Shown here: positions 11,348 through 20,850 of the stretch, piece after piece
How positions within the stretch are numbered: position 1 is the first letter of the stretch
How the letters are laid out: each line of letters opens with the position of its first letter
DNA from: Populus alba
Lineage: Eukaryota > Streptophyta > Magnoliopsida > Malpighiales > Salicaceae
Length of the DNA: 64,000 bases
Assembly (NCBI RefSeq): GCF_005239225.2
Contig: NC_133302.1
Location: 16,843,357-16,907,356, forward strand
Direction of reading: 5' to 3'
Notes under the pieces: generated by a model
Databases searched by the model: none
Seen by the model: the letters and a program-made list of their open reading frames with translations, nothing else
Told to the model about the DNA's origin: nothing
Position numbers and translations under genes: made by a program

Positions 11348-13088
11348 TAAAAATTAATTCAAGTGGGGTAGAAGTTTTGTGACCCGTCGGTCGTAATGAC
11401 AAACGGGATGACTTGCCTAAAGGACATGCTTGACATTGAGTAAAAGATCGTTTAGACGTACAAATAATTTTATTATCAGAAACTAACAAATTTAGAATGC
11501 GAGGAGTTGGATGACCTAAACGACGATGCCACAAGTCGGCAGTCGCGGAAATGCAAGGAGACCAAAAAGCTTGAGGAACTGACGTAGCCGAGGACTCGGA
11601 GAGAACATAAAGACCATCATGACTCCGACCGGAAAGAAGAACTTCCTTGGTGACGAGATCCTTCACATAAAACACAGAATCGTGAAATTCAAAATAAACA
11701 TGATTATCACGACAGAATTTCTGAACAGATAACAACGGTTTGGTAATGTGAGGCACACGAAGAACATTAGTTAATGTAAACAAGCGTTTGGGGGAATATA
11801 AAGTAGTATGTCCAACATGGGATATGTCAAGGGCCTTACCATCACCAACATGCAAGAAATCATTACCAAGATAAGGAGCAGAATCAGTTAGAGTTGCAAG
11901 ATTAGGCGTCACATGTTGATTCGCGCCGGTGTCAGGAAACCAAGTCGTTGCAGCAGAATCATTCGCAACAGCAAGGTGAGCAGAGGGCTGCTGTGTGCTG
12001 CTGCGAAACTGATAGCATTGAAGAGCTGAATGGCCAGGAGTGGAACATAATTGGCAGCGGACATGTCCAGACCACTGCCCCTGATTTGGCCGAAAATCTG
12101 CACCAGAGGTGCGCCTGTTCTGCCACTGATTTTGCCTCCAATCTGCAGCGGAATGACCTCTGTTTGGGGCCTGAAATCGGTTGGTGTTTGAGCGCCAATT
12201 ACCTCTAGAACGTCCCCTGTTTCGGCTGTGATTAGTCATGGCATAATAAGCAGAATTCGGAGGTGTTGGCAGCAATGGTGGCTGCTGCGGCAGAGAAGAA
12301 GAAGACAGCAGTGATGAAGAGGATGAACCGACAGCCATGGAGTGAAAAGAGTTCTTGTGCAGAAACTCATGGGTAAGGAGATGGCTATGAAGATCAGCAT
12401 ACGATAGCGGTTCAGCCTTGGTTATGAGACTAGTTACCAAGTCTTTGAACTCACCGCGAAGTCCACGAAACACATAGAGATTGAAATCTTCAAGGGACAT
12501 TGGGCGACCAGCAGCAGCCAATTCGTCAAATAACGATTTGGCTTGCTGCATATACATACTAACCGATGCATCACCTTGCCGAAGGTCTTGAAAGGAGCCA
12601 TGTAGTTGCATGATCCGAGAATTAGATGGAGAGGCAAGTGCCTTCTCAAGCGTGCGCCAAACACAATGTGAAGTAGAACAATCGACGACAAGATGCAGCA
12701 CATCCACGGAAAGAGAAGAGAGAAGAGCACTCAAAATAAGTTGATCTTGTTGCTTCCAACGAAGAAAAGAGGGGCTGATGGCAGAAGAAGAATCAGCCGA
12801 AGCATCAATCATATGAGATGGAGGACACGACAAGGAGCCGTCAACAAACTGAAAAACACCTTGACCAAGGAGATATGGCTTCATCTGCATTCTCCAATAA
12901 AGATAGTTGGTGTTCGTAAGTTTCAACGACACAACATGGTGGGTGTTTGATAGAGGAACCATTGGAGATTGTGTTCCCATAAGAGGTAGAGGAACGGCAG
13001 AGCCAGCAGCAGGAAGAGGGCTGGCCGGTGATGATGCATCACCGGTGGAGGGAGAGGTTGGAGCAACGGCGGCAGGAGGAGAGTCCAT
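11310..13088 (-). CDS. Copia gag, protease and pre-integrase region
   Basis: Encodes the retrotransposon structural protein and aspartic protease. The frame is open from 13115; I prefer the Met at 13088 (MDSPPAAVAP). It contains the Copia Gag signature LTNTNYLYWRMQMKPYLLGQ, a CX2CX4HX4C zinc knuckle (CQLCSTPGHSALQC), the protease site PDTGANQHV and the integrase HHCC region (LWHRRLGHP then CQACPLGKS). The frame ends at a +1 shift inside a T run of the FSDVWGP-like sequence that opens the integrase core. Confidence 0.88.
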   Translation of the reverse strand: MDSPPAAVAPTSPSTGDASSPASPLPAAGSAVPLPLMGTQSPMVPLSNTHHVVSLKLTNTNYLYWRMQMKPYLLGQGVFQFVDGSLSCPPSHMIDASADSSSAISPSFLRWKQQDQLILSALLSSLSVDVLHLVVDCSTSHCVWRTLEKALASPSNSRIMQLHGSFQDLRQGDASVSMYMQQAKSLFDELAAAGRPMSLEDFNLYVFRGLRGEFKDLVTSLITKAEPLSYADLHSHLLTHEFLHKNSFHSMAVGSSSSSLLSSSSLPQQPPLLPTPPNSAYYAMTNHSRNRGRSRGNWRSNTNRFQAPNRGHSAADWRQNQWQNRRTSGADFRPNQGQWSGHVRCQLCSTPGHSALQCYQFRSSTQQPSAHLAVANDSAATTWFPDTGANQHVTPNLATLTDSAPYLGNDFLHVGDGKALDISHVGHTTLYSPKRLFTLTNVLRVPHITKPLLSVQKFCRDNHVYFEFHDSVFYVKDLVTKEVLLSGRSHDGLYVLSESSATSVPQAFWSPCISATADLWHRRLGHPTPRILNLLVSDNKIICTSKRSFTQCQACPLGKSSRLSLRPTGHKTSTPLELIFSDVLGSCSNVFF

Positions 13089-13134
13089 GGGGGAGAAAAT
13101 TAGGGCCGGCTGCAAAGAGAGAAAATATTAGGAG

Positions 13135-13146
13135 GCTCTGATACCA
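13135..13146 (-). other. Copia primer-binding site (initiator tRNA-Met type)
   Basis: The - strand reads TGGTATCAGAGC, the standard plant LTR-retrotransposon site complementary to the 3' end of initiator tRNA-Met. It touches the LTR boundary at 13147 and so fixes the LTR end. Confidence 0.9.
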
Positions 13147-13292
13147 AGTTGAGAAATAATTAGGAGGCTTAACCTAATAGGTTAGCCAACCCTTTCTATA
13201 TATATGAGTAGGGCAATATACAATAGTAAAGGTGGAGATTACCACATAAGAATATGACTACAATATTTCCTATATAATTACATTCTATAATA
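13147..13292 (-). repeat. Copia 5' LTR (146 bp)
   Basis: Identical to 8480-8625 by reading. It contains a TATA-like CATATATATAG on the - strand that could serve as the element promoter. Confidence 0.9.
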
Positions 13293-13297
13293 AGTTC

Positions 13298-14332
13298 CAA
13301 CTGGAAGATAAGAACGACAATCTTTTACCATTAGATCTTTGTCAAGTGGTTGAGTGTGGGGTCCGCCTACTGCATGCCAATGAGATATATCGCTTTGATT
13401 TCATCATGCAGAGATACTATCGTTTTTATCCTCAGGATCAAGATGGATTGGAAGCAATGTTCCAAGCCAAGAGAGCAAGGCTCCAAGTCAATAGACAGGA
13501 TTATTCTATCATGTATAGGACCTATGAATTCTTGGCGGACCTTCAGGTTTGTTTCTTAAACCTCTGATATACTTTTCTATTTCCTTCTTCTCATTTTAAA
13601 AAGATGCTATTTGAATTGTGATAACAGCTGCCCGATGTTCCAGCTAGGCCATTTAGTTTCTGCCTCCCAAAGCCATTTAGTTTCTGCCTCCCTATGCCAC
13701 CTAGTTTCTGCCTCCCTAGGCCACCTAGTTTCTGCCCTAGGCCACCTAGTTTCTACCTCCCTGGAGATATAACTCCGGAGTGGTTTAGCCATAAAAGTTG
13801 GGGATCTACAGTAACATTCCAGCTATCTTCACAGTGGGCTAATAGCGAATTCTTGGGTTTCTCTCTTTGCGCTGTCATTGTATCTTCTTCTTTCAACTTT
13901 GAGTTGCAAGTTAAATGCACATATCACTTCCGCAATAAACATGGTGATAGTCGTGATCTCTATTGCTATCTCGATGGTTGGTTTGATGACAAGGGCAACG
14001 ACCCAGCACACATATTCGTGGGATTGGATCCCTGTTTGGTTGCCAAAGAAAAGGATACGTTTAGTAAATACAGCGAGGTCTCAGTTGAATTCCAGCCGGA
14101 AGATATGAACGGCACTCTCTTACTATCAGATTTTTGTCAAGTGGTTGAGTGTGGGGTCCATCTACTGCATGCCAATGAGATGGATCACTTTGATTTCAGC
14201 ATGCAAGACGACTCTTGTTTTCATCCTCCGGATCGAGATGAACTGAAAGCAGTGTTCCAAGCCAAGAGAGAAAGGTTACAAGGCATGAGACGTGATGATT
14301 ATTTTGGCTATGTTTTTTCCCCGGAGCATTAG
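13298..14332 (+). pseudogene. TNL-1 orphaned 3' part: end of third C-JID exon and the fourth C-JID exon
   Basis: 13298-13546 continues the third C-JID exon in frame ([28 protein letters not shown], then a GT donor). After an 81-bp intron, exon 8 (13628-14332) encodes a fourth complete [59 protein letters not shown], ending in a TAG stop. The stop created by the Copia LTR separates it from the rest of TNL-1. The frame itself is intact, consistent with a recent interruption. Translation would need an internal start or removal of the transposon by splicing; neither is evident. Confidence 0.8.
13646..13762 (+). repeat. In-frame 24-bp tandem repeat at the start of the fourth C-JID exon
   Basis: Five units (13646, 13670, 13694, 13718, 13739; the fourth is 21 bp) encode variants of RPPSFCLP. 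The other C-JID exons have a single copy of this entry sequence (PSSFCLPGD). It lengthens the linker into the C-JID by about 31 residues without breaking the frame. Confidence 0.9.
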
Positions 14333-15585
14333 ATGAACAAAAGAGAAGGCATAATAAATGACATTTGGGTTTTACAGTAGAAAACTTTAATATATTATTG
14401 TTGTTGTTGCTACGATAGTTAAAACTAGAACACCCCTTGTCTTCATGATTAAATGTTTTTATTTAAAGGTATTTTGTTTATTTTATCATATATTTTAATT
14501 GTTTATTATCTTTTATATTAATTGCCTCTTAGCTTAAATTATAATAAAGAAAAAAAACCATTTTTAAAAAATAAAAAATACCTCTTTTGCGTCAGGTTTA
14601 GATTTTCTGCTTTCAATAGTATTTTAGTCGTTTTACAGTGTAATTAATATGAAAAAAAAAATTATTTATCCCTAATCAATTTAAAATATAACAAAGGGGC
14701 CATGCAGAAAAAACTTCAATTCTTTTGGAAGCCATTGCTAAATGTTTTTGGTAGAGGGTAAAAATCATCTTTGTAGTATTCCAATGAATAATGCTCATGG
14801 GTATGGAGATAAAGTGTTTTTCCATAGGGTTTAAGATCTTTTAATCTTGTTTTTAGAGGAGATGCAAATTACTTCTCTCGCGGGTTAAAACCATAATTAT
14901 CTGACCCGGGGGTTGATCTGGCCGAGTCTGATCTCGGGTTATATAAGTTGATCAACCCAAATCAATTCGATTTTTTTTTAAATTAAAGTTTTAATATTTC
15001 ATATAAAAAAAATTAAGAAACAATCCATGTGAATATAAACTATTTATAAATTATTAATTTTCATTACACGTATACCACTCATTTAAAAAAAAAAAAAATG
15101 AAGGGCATGGTCGAAATACAACTGAATACAAGTCATTTTTTGTCCTCATAAAATTTTTAATTTATTTTGCTATATATGTATATATATATACACACACATC
15201 AATCTTGCCCATTACTCTATTAAAAATAATGCTTGTTGACTCCCAAAAATTATGTTAATAAAATTGTGAGATTTCAAGAACAAATTAATACCAATTAAGA
15301 AAAAAAAATCTCAACCGGGTTTTGCCGAGTCGCCTAAACCATAGGTGAACTGAGTTTTTATTCATTCTAATTTTTTGCCTTACTTAGATTGGTTTAATTA
15401 TCAGATTGACTCGCGAGGTCGGTTTAGATTTAATAACTATGATTGAAACGGTGCATTAAGTCTAAGTAGAAAAAAAAATGGTTTCATTTGTAAGTAGTAA
15501 TATTTCAACCGTTAAAGTTTTTTAAACATTAATTTAATTATAATGGCAATCATGTAATATTTTTATAATTTTTGTTGATTGAGTT
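14333..15585. other. TNL-1 3' flank and A+T-rich spacer
   Basis: The first 80 bases resemble sequences after TNL-4 and TNL-5 (an AAGAGAAGGCATAAT-like stretch, a GGGTTT-CAGTAGAAA stretch, TATATTATTGTTGTTGTTGC), so this is the shared group A 3' UTR. The rest is A+T-rich with a (TA)n/(CA)n run near 15170-15200 and CGGGTT/GGGTCA-type fragments typical of old LTR remnants. No gene seen. Confidence 0.5.
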
Positions 15586-18067
15586 TGTCATAACCCAATT
15601 CTGGGTTATTTCTGAAAAATAACTTCTTTTTCAAAATAAAAATGAAAAAAATAAAATAAAGGTTGGCAATATGAAGAAAGTAGGCCGGGGAATTAAGTTG
15701 CAATTTTTTTGTACCCCATTATGCCCAAAAAAGGAGAAAACAATGCAAATTCAAAGTCAAATTAAATGATTATTAGACGAATTTGTATAAAAATTAAATC
15801 TAAGGACATAATTAAATTTTTAATAGGCCAATTTGATTTAATCATGGGCCAAATTGAATTTTTAATTATGTTTAAGAATTAATTTGGATCCAATTAGAGG
15901 ATTTAATTAAGTGCAAGGACTTAATTATACTTTAAATGGGTCAAATTAATTTTTATTTCGGGTTTAATTAGTGAAAAAAATAAGTCCAAGGACATAATTA
16001 AATTTTTAATAGGCCAATTTGATTTAATCATGGGCCAAATTGAATTTTTAATTATGTTTAAGAATTAATTTGGATCCAATTAAAGGATTTAACTAAGTGC
16101 AAGGACTTAATTATACTTTAAATGGGTCAAATTAGTTTTATTTGGGGCTTAATTGGTATAAAAATTAAGTTTGGGAGCCTAATTTAGGTTTAATTGAGAA
16201 GATTGAAATTTTAAGAGATCAAATTTAATTTTTACTAAGTTAATTGGTTGAAATTAGGGGTCAAATTGGAAGCAATTGAAAGTTTGATGGTCAATTAGGG
16301 GTTTCATTGAAAGAAATTGACAGATGGTGGACTGAAATGAAATTTGGCCAAAAGACTGTTCATTATCTTCTTCACTTTTTTATGAAAAAAGCTGGTTCGG
16401 TTACTTATTTTGCAGCTGAATTTAGTGTACCTACCAGCCACCAAAGTTGACAAATCTTGCACGCTAATGATCCCCTACAATTTCTATACATCTTCAAGTA
16501 AACAGATCAGTCTAAATGGCAGCAAGACGGCGCCGGCCTAAACATGCCAACTCAGGCAGTCGTTTCTACAGTTTTGACAGTGCACCATGCCTACTTTGAG
16601 CCAACGGTTGGGATCCTTTCCAACTGAATCAAGGGTTGAAATTTTTCCCCAACGTAGACAAGATTGCCCTCTTCCATTGCTTATAAATAGAGGCGGATTT
16701 GATGGCCTGGGGGAGGAGAAAATCGGGTCCAAAATTTGCAAAAAACCAGCCTTCTCCCAGTTTTTTTTTTTCTCTGCAACGAGTCTTCTTTCTTCTTTCT
16801 CTCTCCGCCATGGCCTTCAGCCACCACCACCCTCATCACTAGTCTTCCCAACATCAGCTCCACATCAGGAAGCCACCTACCGACCACCTAGAGCCACCAT
16901 TAACCTTTCTCTCTCCTCTCTGCAGCTCCTCCCGTTTTCTTCTTCTTCTTTCTTCCTACTCTGCCACCCGCCACCAGCTCCATCGTTGAAACCATCGGCA
17001 GCACACCATCAATCTCGGCCAGAACACTGCAGCTCCAGGTTGTCCGCCATCTCTCCCCTTCCTCCTCCTCCTCCTCCTCTTATTCTTCCTTCCTTGTTGT
17101 TCACTGTGTGAATAGTAGGCATGAATTATAATTCACGTCCTCCTGTTCATGTAGGACGTGAATTGTGTGTGTGTGTGTATTATAATATTTTAAAAATAAA
17201 AAAATCCAAAAATTTTCAAAAAAAATCATTTGAAAAAAATATGATTTTCTCGCATATTTTTTCTACTAATTTTGCATAATATCAGATTGTATATTTACAC
17301 TGTAAAATACAAATCCGGTATTAAAATACTGGTTTTTCTCCAAAATATTTCAATTTTTTTAAAAAAATTCAAAACATTTTCAAAAAGAAAAAAATATTTT
17401 GTCGCATACAGCCAAATCCTAAAATTTTTCCAAGCATATTTTTCATAAAAACAAAAAAAAAATTGCATATTTTTCATGTTAAAAAAAATTCCAAAAATGG
17501 ATATCGTAACCAGTTTACGATTATCCATTAGGATTTGACCAACATGTCAAAAATCTCTTTCTAATCTTTTTTTTTGGGGGTCCAGATGTAGACTTTAATA
17601 TTTGTGGGGTGTAAAATTACACGATAAAGTACTCCCTCAGGTATTAAAGATACAAAGTGTAGAAATGCGATGCTAAAATTCAAACTTTAGAATAGTTAGG
17701 ATTTAATCCAATAAGGTAGAGACTTTCTCATGAAGAGAGATTTGCCTTTAGCCTTAGAAAAGACCAACAGAAACCTAACTAAGAAAAAACAATCAAACAA
17801 CAATGCAACTTACCTTAGGTAAAGTGCACTGTGGGTGATGCGTCTTCCCCTTGCACAACTAGTTTCTTACTCAGACTCTCACAGATCATAGGTTTCTAGT
17901 GACCATAATACTAGGTGGCGACTCCTAAATATTAATCATAATTTTATGATTAAATTAAAAAACCATTCCCAACACACAACACACCTCACCATAGGAGGCA
18001 CGACAAAGAGCCTCTGTTGTCGCCAGACGACGTCGCGACCCCCCGCGACAGAGTTTTCAAGCGCTTA
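15586..18067 (+). mobile_element. LTR and leader of a Tat/Ogre-like Ty3/Gypsy retrotransposon (remnant)
   Basis: Begins TGTCATAACCCAATT, a common plant LTR start. It has a TATA box (TATAAATAGAGG) near 16683 and ends before GGTGGCGACTCC at 17914, which fits the tRNA-Arg-type primer site of Tat/Ogre elements. A leader with CGACGTCGCGACCCCCCGCGACAG follows. The element then stops at about 18067. Flanking sequence on both sides matches contiguous sequence at about 27421-27520, which looks like the empty site. Frames at 16587-17111 are proline/serine-rich low-complexity LTR sequence, not genes. Internal domains and the 3' LTR are missing. The family is inferred. Confidence 0.55.
15804..16175 (+). 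repeat. Two tandem 186-bp units inside the LTR
   Basis: 15804-15989 and 15990-16175 both begin GGACATAATTAAATTTTTAA and stay nearly identical through AAGTGCAAGGACTTAATTATA. They are a local duplication within the LTR U3-like region. Confidence 0.85.
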
Positions 18068-19334
18068 ACTTTATAATATCAACAAGTGAAAAAGTTATAA
18101 ACAATATCAACAATTATATCTTGGCATGTAAAGTGTTTTTCTGAATCTATAAAGAAAAAGTGAAATCTCACTTTATAATAATAAAAAAAGTAAATGATAT
18201 TTGCATCTCACAAATACAAATGTAGACATAAATGATATTTTTAATAGTAAATGATATTACATCTCAACATTTTAGATTTATTTAAAAAAATAAAATAAAA
18301 ACACCATATAACCTGCTGTGCGAAGATAATTAATATATTATTAAACAATAATCAAAGCATGGATGGGTAATTGCTACACATTCTAATGGATACAATGTCA
18401 CCGAACTGTCCACGTGTTGATAATCCAGTAGTATCTTTCTAAGCTGCGAGGTACTTAACTTTTCTTTCCATCCAATAAGAAAAGTCTCCACCATAATTTC
18501 TGCCTTTTAGCGCCCTCCATTATTCTAGTGGATTACACATAGTCCATTATATTAAAGAAAAGAAAAGAATAGAACAGAACAGAAGAAGATCGGCAACATA
18601 TCATCCCTTTACTTTTTACTTTTTATTTTTAAAAAGGAAGCAAGGTCCCCTGAGAGATGGAGGGAGTGTGAGGGCCAGCCAGTGTGAGTGGAAAATCATG
18701 CCATTTGATTCTGATGCGGCTAAGGAAATTACCACGAAATTACCACTCAATACTCTGCTAAACTTTTAACTTTGACAAATATAACATCGCTAGTAATATG
18801 AAATGTTACCTCTGCTAAGCTTCAGTCCTCTGTACTTTACTCATCAGCTACCCTTTCCGATTGCTGCAATTTGATCATTAAAGTTACCTCATAAACTCCA
18901 TAGAGAGGTAACCTTTGCCATTGTTGCTACTGATCCCAAGCTCTTTTTTTGTTTTCATGTTTTCAGCAACAATATTAATTGTTACATGACAGCAACATTA
19001 ACACTATATGAGTGTGATAAGTTTGTTTCATGAACATATTAATTCTTCCATCTGTAATTCTTTTTGCTCAGCTAGTGACTGTCCTTGCAAAGAAAGTAGT
19101 AGCAAGTGACGAGTGACCAAATTAAGCTAGATCATATCCATCGTTAAGGTCGATGAATTTTCTAATAAATATATGCTGTGTGGGTTCTTGCACTCTTAGA
19201 CTTCAATTTCTCTTAATGAATGTTCAGCTGTTGAAGTGGGTGCTCTTTCTTTGTCTTTAGGAGAAAAAAAAGAGAGCACTTATTGATTTCGATCCTTAGT
19301 GATTGAGGAAGACACGATCTTGTAACTGTCTGAT
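18068..19334 (+). other. Upstream region of TNL-2, related to that of TNL-4
   Basis: From about 18690 the sequence matches the region before TNL-4 (from about 34630: GGAAAATCATGCCATTTGA, CTACCCTTTCCGATTGCTGC-like sequence, and the GCTCAGCTAGTGACTG segment). It differs from the TNL-1/TNL-5 promoters upstream of about 19020. So group A has two promoter types. 18068-18690 is A+T-rich with no gene seen. Confidence 0.6.
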
Positions 19335-20850
19335 ATGGCATCTTCATCTGCTGTTGCTCATAAATGGAAGTATGATGTGTTCCTTAGTTTTAGAGGCAAG
19401 GATACGCGCAATAATTTTACCAGCCATCTCTATTATGCTTTGTGTCGTAAGAAAATCAAGACCTTCATTGATGATGGGCTTGAAAGAGGAGAAGAAATTA
19501 CGCCTGCCCTTCTGAAAACGATTGAAGAATCAAGAATGTCTGTAGTAATTTTCTCCGACAACTATGCATCTTCTCCGTGGTGTTTGGATGAACTGGTGAA
19601 AATACTTGAATGCAAAGAGACTCATGGGCTGATTGTTTTACCGGTCTTCTATAATGTAGACCCATCTGATGTTCCAGAAGGGGCATGTAGTTTCTGCCTT
19701 CCTGGAGTTGTGACTCCAAAGTGGTTTAGCCATCAAAATTATAGATTTACAGTAACATTCCAGCTATCTTGATATTGGGCTAATAGCAAGTTCTTGGGTT
19801 TCTCTCTTTGCGCTGTCATTGCATCTTATTCTTTCAACCATAGTTTGCAAGCTAAATGCACATATCACTTCCACAATTAGCATGGTTGGTATGATGAGAA
19901 GCTCATTAACTCAGATCACATATTTATGGATTTGATCCCTGTTTGGATGCAAAAAAAAGAGAAAAAAAGACATGTTTAGTGAATATAATGAGGTCTCAGT
20001 TAAATTCCAATTACTGGAGTGTGGGGTCCGTATACTGTATGAAGATGGGATACGTCAGTTTGATTTGATCATGTCAGGCTTCTCTCGTTTTCATCCTCTG
20101 GATGGAGATGGATTGGAAGCAAGGTTTCAAGCCACGAGAGCAAGGTTCCAAGGCATGAGATGGGATTATTCTGTCATGCATAGGACCTCTGAATTCTTGG
20201 CGTCCCTTCAGGTCGGTTTCTCAAACCTCTAATTTACTTTTTTCTTTCCTTCATCTCATTTTAAAAAGATGTTATTTTAATTGTGCTAATAAGAGCCCAA
20301 TTTTTCAAAAAGGATATCTAGTTCTTGCCTCCCTGAAGATGTAGCTCTGGAGTGGCTTAGCCATCAAAGCCGGGGATCTATAGTAACATGCCAGATTGCT
20401 AGCTATCTTCACATTGGGCCAATAGCGAGTTCTTGGGTTTCTATCTTTGCGTTATCATTACATCTGCTTCTTTCAACTTTGAGTTGCAAGTTAAATGCAC
20501 ATATCACTTCCACAATGAGTACGGTGATAGCCATGATCTCTATTGCTATCTTCATGATGAGTTTGATGAAAGGCACATCAACTCGGAAAACATAGTTATG
20601 AGATTTGATCCCTGTTTGGTTACCAAAGAAAAAAAAGATATGTTTAGTATATACAATGAGGTCTTAATTGAATTCCAACTAGATGATATGGACAATAAAT
20701 CTCTTATCATTAAATCTTTGTCGAGTAGTTGAGTGTGGGGTCCGTTTACTGCATTAGAATAATGGATTGGAACCAATGTTCCAACTTCCAAGCCAAGAGA
20801 GAAAGGTTCTGTGACCTTGACATGAGATGGGAGGATTATTTTGGCGATGT
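19335..20850 (+). pseudogene. TNL-2: deleted TNL with truncated TIR fused to C-JID remnants
   Basis: 19335-19673 encodes the first ~112 residues of a TIR domain ([22 protein letters not shown] with its glutamate, NVDPSD). It then continues in the same frame into C-JID sequence ([19 protein letters not shown]). A TGA at 19770 ends the product at 145 residues. NB-ARC and LRR are absent. The junction lies on GATGTT (19668-19673), present in both parent exons. The first C-JID remnant runs to a GT donor at 20212 with several stops. A second remnant (about 20297-20850) has lost its acceptor and contains stop and frame errors. A 145-residue TIR-type peptide could still be made, but it lacks the last TIR helices. 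Confidence 0.85.

Larger units (their letters stand above)
8480..13292 (-). mobile_element. Full-length Ty1/Copia LTR retrotransposon inserted antisense in a TNL-1 exon
   Basis: A 4,813-bp element with 146-bp LTRs at 8480-8625 and 13147-13292 that read as identical. A primer-binding site (TGGTATCAGAGC on the - strand, 13135-13146) directly abuts the 5' LTR, and a G-rich purine tract abuts the 3' LTR near 8626. AGTTC target duplications flank it. Gene order is gag, protease, integrase, reverse transcriptase, RNase H, which defines Copia. The LTR ends (TATT...AACT on the element strand) are not the usual TG...CA. The coding region has three frameshifts. Confidence 0.93.

Noticed and set aside
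10122..11350. Several + strand frames inside the Copia element
   Set aside because: They are opposite-strand shadows of gag-pol.
16587..17111. A 174-residue proline/serine-rich frame
   Set aside because: It is low-complexity (CTC/CCT-rich) sequence downstream of a TATA box inside a retrotransposon LTR. No domain is visible.
18000..18060. G+C-rich CGACGTCGCGACCC stretch as a possible RNA gene or hairpin regulator
   Set aside because: It follows the GGTGGCGACTCC primer-site region and matches the style of a Gypsy leader. No tRNA or rRNA fold can be supported.
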